Below are positions 57,048-64,000 of a stretch of DNA of 64,000 bases, in pieces (within the stretch, counting starts at the first letter, position 1; every line of letters starts with the position of its first letter). The notes beneath the pieces were generated by a model. The model was not told where the DNA came from. It saw only the letters and a program-made list of their open reading frames with translations, and made no database searches. The translations under genes and the position numbers were made by a program. This DNA is from Chalciporus piperatus (Eukaryota > Basidiomycota > Agaricomycetes > Boletales > Boletaceae): positions 248,001-312,000 of the forward strand of contig JBBPTG010000005.1 in NCBI GenBank assembly GCA_038093975.1. The letters are read 5' to 3'.

Positions 57048-57672
57048 ACCCTGATGGTCTACTCCAAGCGTTCCACAGCGGCAACCGATGCGGCAACTTT
57101 GTATCCCGGCCCGTGGTCCCACCGGTTTTGATTTAACATGTCCCTGGGGGATAGATTCATGCTTGGTGGATGGTGGATGGAGTTTTCCCGGAGTGGATCG
57201 GTGAGTTTCAAAGACTGTATGTAGATGGATCTTCCGCGCCTGCGGTTGATCACTTGTACGCGTATCACGATTGACAGACATTGAATATTGACGTTACACC
57301 TTGTATATTTGTAACAATGACATTTGACCAATTTGCTATCGTAGATTCGTACGTTTATTGGTCGTGCACGTCGGTCTCTCGCGAGGAGAGATGCCACGCA
57401 GTTCGGCTCTCCAATCCCGAAGATCACGCATCAAAAGTTGAACTCATGCTCGCTCACACACAGGACAGAAGGAATTAGTACAATGTTTTCATGGTGTTGC
57501 TGATATATATCAATAATGACAACGTAGTAATGCGAGGAATGCAGAATGCTATAAATGAACCCATAAGTAATCATACACCTAACCATGGTGAAATGCAGGA
57601 AAAATTATATGAATGAAGAGTACGCGTAAACAATGCCAAGTCCGATGCCCAATGCCTACGAACCATGTGTAT
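57048..57672. other. Convergent 3' regions of the kinase and Clp1-like gene
   Basis: 625 bases between convergent stop codons. No gene seen. Presumed 3' untranslated sequence of both neighbours. Confidence 0.5.
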
Positions 57673-58757
57673 TCACAGCTGCTTGCCAGTCGAAACAGCA
57701 AGCGCGGTGACGAGGACCTCCCATGCGACGTCGAGTGCACACCAAAGCTTCTCGTCGTCGATGCCCAAGGCGCAAGCGTTCCGCCAGAGACCGTTGACAG
57801 CCATCGCGTGAACGAGGAGCGTCTGGGGGCTGTAGCTCGTTGCGAGCTTGCTAGCGAATTGGCGGAGGAGGTTGAGAACGCTTTCGCTGGTCGGATCGTC
57901 GCGGAAAAGGGCGTGAGGTACTGGGCAAGGAAGAAGGGAAACGAGGAGGTGGTCGATTCGCTTCGTGTAAAGGAAGGTGGAGAGTTGAGGAAAGACGTCT
58001 GGTGCGGGTATGCACAAGGGAACGACGGGTACGGACACGGAGGACCCAGGGGTTGCTGGATGGGAGACATTGGAAGTTGGAAGGCTAGGGAGGTTGGCGC
58101 AGTGCGCTGCGAGGATGATATTGTGGATGGGGAATAGAGTAACGCGGCGTTTGGTGGTGGCAGGAACTTGGTGGGAGTAGATAGCAAGCATATGAGTGGG
58201 CATGTCAGAGGAAAGGTCGTTGATGACCACAGAGAGTTCTTTAGGAAGGACGTTTGAGATGGGCTCGGCTTTAACGCCAGCAAGGACCTGAAGCATACTG
58301 CAGGAGGCGAATTAGCGAGAAAAAATAGGCTAGATATCAATGAGACTTACTCAGGTCCAAGGCACTGAAGACCATCGCGAATGTAGTTCAATTCCGTGTT
58401 TGCCAGCTCAGGGGCAACGTTGGTGATCGTCTCTTTAGAGATCTCACGGAAAGCAGGGCGAGAGAGATACCTCGGGAGGGTGATATTGGACATGGAGAGA
58501 GTATAAGTCGAGTCGGACATGTCTATATCCGCCGAAGCGCGAGGAAGCTCAATGTTGAGCGAAGAGACTTGGTACCTCTTCTGCTTGGCATGCTCGACAG
58601 CATATCGAGGGTGGTGAGGGCCACCCGTGGTACGGACACGGCGGCGGCGAGAAGCTGCCTGAATGCCGTTTCGCACCTTTGCATTCGCAAGCCTGGAGGC
58701 AGGAGGGGTGTTCTCCGAGTCGTGGTGGCGAACGCGTTGAATGGCTTGGAGGACCAT
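57673..58757 (-). CDS. Clp1-like (clampless) protein, tentative
   Basis: Exons 58351-58757 and 57673-58297 join in phase to 343 residues. The first 45 residues are basic (RRRRVRTTGG), possibly nuclear targeting. Then follow YTLSMSNITLPRYLSRPAFR and, in exon 2, KRRVTLFPIHNIILAAHCAN with LPSLP, and STFLYTKRIDHLLVSLLP. These features recall the Clp1 family of basidiomycetes, regulators needed for clamp-cell formation and dikaryon growth after mating. I base this on general resemblance, not on an alignment, so the name is tentative. There is no signal peptide or membrane helix. A single intron interrupts the gene. Confidence 0.5.
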
Positions 58758-60094
58758 GGTAAGGTATGCAAAGTAGATGGTCTTGCGGAGGAGATTTAAA
58801 GTCTAAGCGTCGGCGCGGGACGATGGGTTTGTCAGCGGGGACGAGTGGGAGTAGTCCATGGCGATGTGGGACTTTATAAAGTGCGGATCTGAGGAGCAAT
58901 CGTTACATTGAAGCGTGACAGCGCAAAACGTGACACACACAAAATGCAATCCACAGAAAATTACCTCAAATGGAAATAAACTCGGTTTTCTCTTACCTTT
59001 TTGGGAATTTAGTGGACCCACAATCACCTACAACGGGGTCAATCCGACACAATCCATCAAAAATCACGTAGAATGGACTTTCTTGTACTCACGTTAACTT
59101 CAATTGTGGGCAATAAGCGATCGCGACTTTCCACAATTGCATTCTCTTGTACTCAGAGCGAGAACAACATCCCTCGACGACTATTGTTCACTCTCTGTGG
59201 CGAACAGAGTGAGACTTAGTCCACCCACTATAATGCAGGTAGACGTACCTTGTCTGAAGGATGCGACCAAGTCCATCCGCATTTATGAACAGAAAGGGGC
59301 TAGAGTTTCCGCGCTGCCGGTATGCGTATACTTGAGGAGCTCGTGGCAAGGTTCAAACTGACATATAGAGTGTATCAAGTATCTGTACTGCATACACTCC
59401 AGGGCGACAGGCCATTGATCATCAGTTACCACGAGTCGACGACAGCGACATGGGTGCGGTGTCAATGTCAAACCCCTTACATACGTACCCACATTGGTGA
59501 TTGATCGACCGTAGACTAGTTGACTATTGACTCTTGACCCATGGGGACGTGTAGTCGAATTGTTCTGAGTTCAAGAAGAGTCTAGCAGACTAGACGAATA
59601 ATATCAGCCGAGGGTCGCTGCATAATCGAGGAATATTGACCTTGTTCTGACGGCCAGGAGAGGGGGGGAGTAAGAAAGAGGGGGGAAGGATGGGGAGACA
59701 ACGAACGACCAGAGGAAATCGGGGAATGCTTATTTTATGAACACGACAGAGTAAAGCTGATCAAAGCGGGTATGAAAGAGCCACTGATCCCTTTGACAAC
59801 CGAATGCAGTAGATAACGAGGGATGCTATCCCAAATCCCAAATCGTAGGGATCCGTATAAATCTCCAGAGTCTGTATACATATTTCTGTAGAAAACCATC
59901 GGTAATGGGATGTATCATCTTTTCTTTTGTTTCAACACCAGGTTCATCGAGGAGGAGGTCGGCTACCACGTGACCCCAACGCGGTCATGTGGTCTGTTCA
60001 CTCCGACGCGGTCAATCAACGAAGAAGAGGACAACGACAGCGAGCGACGACCAACACCGATAATCAATGTCATAGGGCTTCAACACACGCGAAG
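58758..60094. other. Divergent intergenic region, no gene
   Basis: About 1.3 kb between the starts of the Clp1-like gene and the SAP-domain gene. It contains a purine-rich tract near 59655-59700 (runs of G and GGGGGAAGG). No coding region supported. Confidence 0.5.
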
Positions 60095-63000
60095 ATGTCT
60101 ACCACCACACAAATTCTGTTCAATTCGCCAGCTTTGCACTCCCTCAAACGAGAGCAACTTGTCAAGTTATGCAAGATCCATTCACTCAAGCCTGCTGGGA
60201 AGAAAGCAGAGCTCATCGAGAGGTTACAACTCCACGCGAAGACTCTGCCACCAGACGATCCACTCAGCGTTGCCACCCGGAGCGAAAATCCAGACTCGAG
60301 ACCGACTGTGGACAGCGAGGACGAGGGGTCGGATTGCCCTGAAGAAGGGAGCTCGTCCATGGCGTGCACCATCGCTCGTCCGAGCGAACTGTGGGAGGTG
60401 GTCATGGACGCAATTGAGGAGGTGGACGAGGACACGAAGGGTTCACTCAGGAGTAACCGTGGAATCTCGAATGCTTCAGCCGGCGAGTTCGGTACGAATA
60501 CATCCAAAGGTCGGTATTTATGGATCTCCCGAGAGGCACGTTTTCTCATCGGGTCTGCTAGGAGCAGTTACTTCGTCTCTCAGGGCCATAGCCAATTCTC
60601 TGGGCCTCAAACGCGGTGCGTCTAAGATGGATGCCACCACATCATCGACATCGTCGAGTCTTTCCAGTCAGGAAGCCAGCCAGTCTTCCTCGACTCTCCC
60701 TACTTCAGATCCAAACGTTGAGACCGAAGAGTCATTAGCCCCAATCCCAGGACAAGCCAATTTCGAGGGCCTTCCTGCCCCTTCCAATGCCCGACTTAGC
60801 TTCTCCCAAGCGCAGGCGACGACCACAATCCGTCTCGTTTCAGCTGCTCCCACAAACCCGGAGCTCTTTCTGTCGCCACCCAAACTAAAGCCATTTGCCA
60901 CGACGTTCGACCTCGTTCCTCCGACGCCCGGCGCCGCCACCACTTCCTCTGTGCCTGTATGGCCCTTATCCCCTGGTGGTGCCGCACGGGAATCATTATA
61001 TCCCGCGGTTCCCACTTTCCAAGTCTTTGGTGATTTGCTCACCCACCCATCCCTTCAACCTGCACAGGCCGATGTTTCGGATATGGACATAGATGTAGAT
61101 ATGCCTGGCGGGCTAAGTCTCCCTTCCATCCACGAACCCACCCCCTGGAAGTCCAATAGCAGTGTGCGGTTCAACACAGGTGCAACACCCAGGTCCACCG
61201 AGAAACCTTCCGCTGAACCCATCGACATTTTCTCACCTGCTCCGAAGCCCCAGAAGGCCTCTTCTCGCTCCAGGGCTGCCATTCCTCGATCTGAGCCATT
61301 CGTGTTTGGATCGCAACAACCTCAAGATAACATGTCGAACCTCCAGTTCCGCTTAGCCACTCGGTCCGTATTGGACGAGATGAACAAGCGACTTGCTGAA
61401 GAGGGGGTTGAAGGTGTCGACGTCAACGTCTTGAACAACCGTCCCACCACGGGAGAAGGAACCGAGGGGGAAACGGGGCCCAAAGGTTCTGTCCGTGCGG
61501 GCGATGTGTTTGATAAGGTTCATCAGAGAGCGTTCGATAAGATGGATTCGATCACATCGCATTATGCCGCCAAACGGGGTGCGCAGAGTACCACTGCCCA
61601 ACCCATCCTGTCGAATAAGAGGAAATCGAGCTTGGTTATCAAGGAGAGGAAACCCGGAGTACCTCCCGCGCGTCATCGTCCCAGTCACAACAGAATTGCC
61701 AGCGGTGCTTCTGCGAAGTCGATGCTGTCTGGCGGATTTGGGGAGGAGGAAGATGAGGACGAGGATGTCGCTGATCGGCGTTTGTCGAAACGACCTCGTG
61801 TTGAACGAGAGGGACCAGATGCTCCTGGGCAATCTGAGCGAGTTTCGCTGGCTGATCCTGAAGAAGAAGCTAAAAAGCAAAAGGAGAGGGAGGCTATTCG
61901 TCGCAGACTCGAACATAACAAGGCCAAGCGACGAAGCAGTATGGGACGTCCAAGCCTTGGGCGAGTAAGCGTTGGCCGTGCACCCCCGCGTGAGTACCCA
62001 TACATTTTCTTACTCACCTCGCTCAATGTGCTCCGATAGCGAAACCCAAACCCTCCCGCTTTGGGTTTTTGTCATCCGCGAAAACACTGGTTCAGAATGT
62101 CTGGAACAGGGGTGCTGGATCCAAAGCCCCTGCCGCGAAACCCCCTCCGGAAACGAAAGCACCTTCCAAAGCTCCTGAAAGCAAGAAAGTGGCTGCTGTT
62201 CCAGGCTCTTCTGGCGCACCTCCGATCGGCTCTCAAACGAAGCGTATACCATCCGGTGGAAGTTCGTCTGGATTGCCTGGCCCATCTGGACGTTCTACGC
62301 TTGCGCCGCCAGGCACTTCGAGTGTAGGAGGGAGTACTAGCACCTCTAGTCGTACTTTGAGAGCTCCCATACCATCGTTCGATGCCCCGAGCTCATCTAC
62401 TGCCGCCAACCCAAGGTTCTCTACCGTGGGTCGCAACCAAAGCAAGAGCAGTTCGCACGTGGGGTTCTCATCCTTGGGTGCGAAGCCTAGCATCCCCGCG
62501 AACAGTGGTCAGGTCTCCTCCCTGGGTGGAAAACCTACCATGAGAGCCCTGGCGACAAACGCTCAAAAGCCCGCGAGTAATATCCCCAGATTGAGAACGA
62601 TGTCGACACTCATGGCGCCTACCGCCAGCTCTCTTGCCAAGGGAAACCGCGTTCCGGGATCTGCTGCGTCTCATAGCGAGAACTCGAGCTTCGCGAAAGC
62701 CGGATCGAGCTCGAAGAGCCAGAGGTTTGCTGCGTCACCTCAGCCGAGCGCTGCCTTGGAGCAGATCACGAACAGCCCACGGAGCCCAGCCGACGTTGCA
62801 CGTCCCTCGAGAATATTTAGCCAGCCGCTTAGCCCACCTGCAGCTCGGCCTCCGATGTCATTGACTGGCACGGCGACGAACATCGTTGGGAGATCCGTTG
62901 ACGAGAAGACGTCGTCGTCGTCATCGAAACCACCTCTTCCCCCGAAGCCAAAGGTTTTGCCTGGCCGCAGACCTCGTATCTCGCGTTCCAAAGTCATCGC

Positions 63001-63244
63001 CAGATTAGCTTCTCAAAGAGAAGGTGGCGCAAGCGCAACTCCAGGTGCACGAAGTGAGAAATCGAGTGGCAAGCTGCGATCTAGCGCAGGGGCTGGCGTG
63101 GCAGGCAAGACGCGACAGTCGTATGGTGGCGCAAGAAGTGGGGGCGTGTTGATGAGTGCCAAGAAACGGGTCCGTCAGAGCGAGTATGCAAGGCGGAAGA
63201 GTCGTGCGGTCGCTGGCGACGCAGCGATGGACCTTGGCCCTTGA
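60095..63244 (+). CDS. SAP-domain, NuSAP-like microtubule/chromatin protein
   Basis: Exons 60095-60509, 60562-61989 and 62040-63244 join in phase to 1015 residues. The N-terminus is a SAP-type DNA-binding motif: LHSLKREQLVKLCKIHSLKP followed by GKKAELIERLQLH. ARPSELWEVVMDAIEEVDED follows. The middle is long, Ser/Pro-rich and disordered. Near residue 480, DVFDKVHQRAFDKMDSITSH resembles the conserved block of animal NuSAP (a His-Lys/Arg-Met-Glu-Ser-Ile pattern). The C-terminal third is very rich in Ser, Pro, Arg and Lys, ending in a basic helix (KKRVRQSEYARRKSRAV), suited to binding microtubules or DNA. The NuSAP link rests on layout plus one motif, so it is tentative. A longer frame starting at 59910 without ATG is not the true N-terminus. 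Confidence 0.75.
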
Positions 63245-64000
63245 CTAGATTGATTTCTTGTCTCCACTTTCTTCGTCTTCTCCTACCTATCACTTGAGAG
63301 CATGACGTTTGATCATCATATGTATCCCCAGATAATTTTTACTCCCCTCGACCTAGTTTCGCATTGACAGCTTGTTCGATAAGTATCGGCCTGTGATTAC
63401 TTTCTTGTGACTGTTACTCAATTCATCATCATATTGCAGACTCACGGAGTCAGACGCATATTCAACGTGTGATTTCGTTCCACGTTCATGATCACAAAAT
63501 CGATGACTAGTACTTACAAAACTTTGGATCACACCCTTATTGAAGGCATTATTTCAAAAGGTGACTCGTTCCTCCGACGTGCGAATATAATTATTCCCTA
63601 GTAACGAGGACTCGGTACCTGGAACCGCGAGACTTACAACCTATCGATTTCCCAGGTGATACTATGTAAGGTTTGTGCAACTTGGTCCATACGGTACTGT
63701 CGGAAACGAACCTGCCATTCTGAAACGGGGGACTCACTAGTCACTACTTGGGCCGAGATGAAGGGCCATGGCTGTGGCAGCTGCGGAGTACGTGTAAACT
63801 CAAGTCGCCCAGTGCGCCGCAACAAGTGGGGCAAGAATAATGTTTGTAATTAGTGGATCCACTAATGATAGCCTCAGCAGTGTATATAGTAATAAGGTGT
63901 AGGGAAAGCGAAAGAGCGTAATTAGTAAAGCAGAAATTGCTAAGCGTGGTATGATAAATGTTCGGTTCATGATCCTCGTTCCAGATGGGGTCGGGGGTGC
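63245..64000. other. Terminal intergenic stretch
   Basis: No gene supported up to the window edge. It contains a perfect 18-base palindrome at 63849-63866 (ATTAGTGGATCCACTAAT) of unknown meaning. Confidence 0.5.

Noticed and set aside
59910..60561. N-terminal part of a 709-codon frame upstream of the SAP protein
   Set aside because: It lacks an ATG and is in a different frame from the SAP-encoding exon. The phase-compatible intron 60510-60561 shows that only its later part is coding.
1..64000. Secondary-metabolite or other specialised gene cluster
   Set aside because: No polyketide synthase, terpene cyclase, peptide synthetase, P450 or cluster regulator was recognised. The neighbouring genes are mostly housekeeping.

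Overview
The window is nuclear DNA of a mushroom-forming basidiomycete (Agaricomycetes). The evidence is four class I hydrophobin genes, very intron-rich genes with introns mostly of 45-70 bases, a probable Clp1-like (clampless) gene and a seven-helix membrane protein of a kind common in these fungi. I joined exons by hand from GT-AG (rarely GC-AG) sites, requiring reading phase to hold across every junction. Most models close in phase from ATG to stop, which is the main support for the coordinates.

Layout. 1-5.8 kb: a tandem array of hydrophobin genes and copies of SMP3 (GPI mannosyltransferase 4). Two hydrophobins, one eroded SMP3 copy and one intact SMP3 lie here. 6-11 kb: RPB9, a diverged fourth hydrophobin and a long gene-poor stretch. 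11-21 kb: a dense housekeeping block (ribosomal eL27, ATP synthase gamma, eIF2 beta, CAF-1 subunit Cac2, nucleoporin Nup57). 21-29 kb: a frameshifted F-box-like gene, mitochondrial D-lactate dehydrogenase, mitochondrial ribosomal protein uL14m and hexokinase. 29.8-38 kb: a seven-helix membrane protein, a peroxisomal MaoC-type enoyl-CoA hydratase ending in SKL, a gamma-butyrobetaine dioxygenase-like enzyme and a membrane-anchored GH5 glycosidase. 38.2-41 kb: a second, collinear copy of the hydrophobin/SMP3 segment, set between a small serine-carboxypeptidase fragment and an intact carboxypeptidase gene. 44-49 kb: GWT1 and an amino-acid permease. 50-64 kb: a 988-residue protein I do not recognise, a CaM-kinase-like kinase, a Clp1-like protein and a SAP-domain protein resembling NuSAP.

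How the genes relate. SMP3 and GWT1 both act in GPI-anchor synthesis in the ER. The hydratase and the butyrobetaine dioxygenase are convergent neighbours and both plausibly serve fatty-acid breakdown (peroxisomal beta-oxidation and carnitine supply). Several gene pairs are divergent with about 120-210 bases between start codons (SMP3/RPB9, ATP3/eIF2 beta, uL14m/hexokinase, dioxygenase/GH5), so they probably share promoter regions.

The most notable structural feature is the repeated hydrophobin+SMP3 module: three hydrophobin copies remain intact while only one SMP3 copy is complete. I found no CRISPR array, no rRNA, no convincing tRNA, no integrase or transposase, and no gene cluster that I would call a new biological system.
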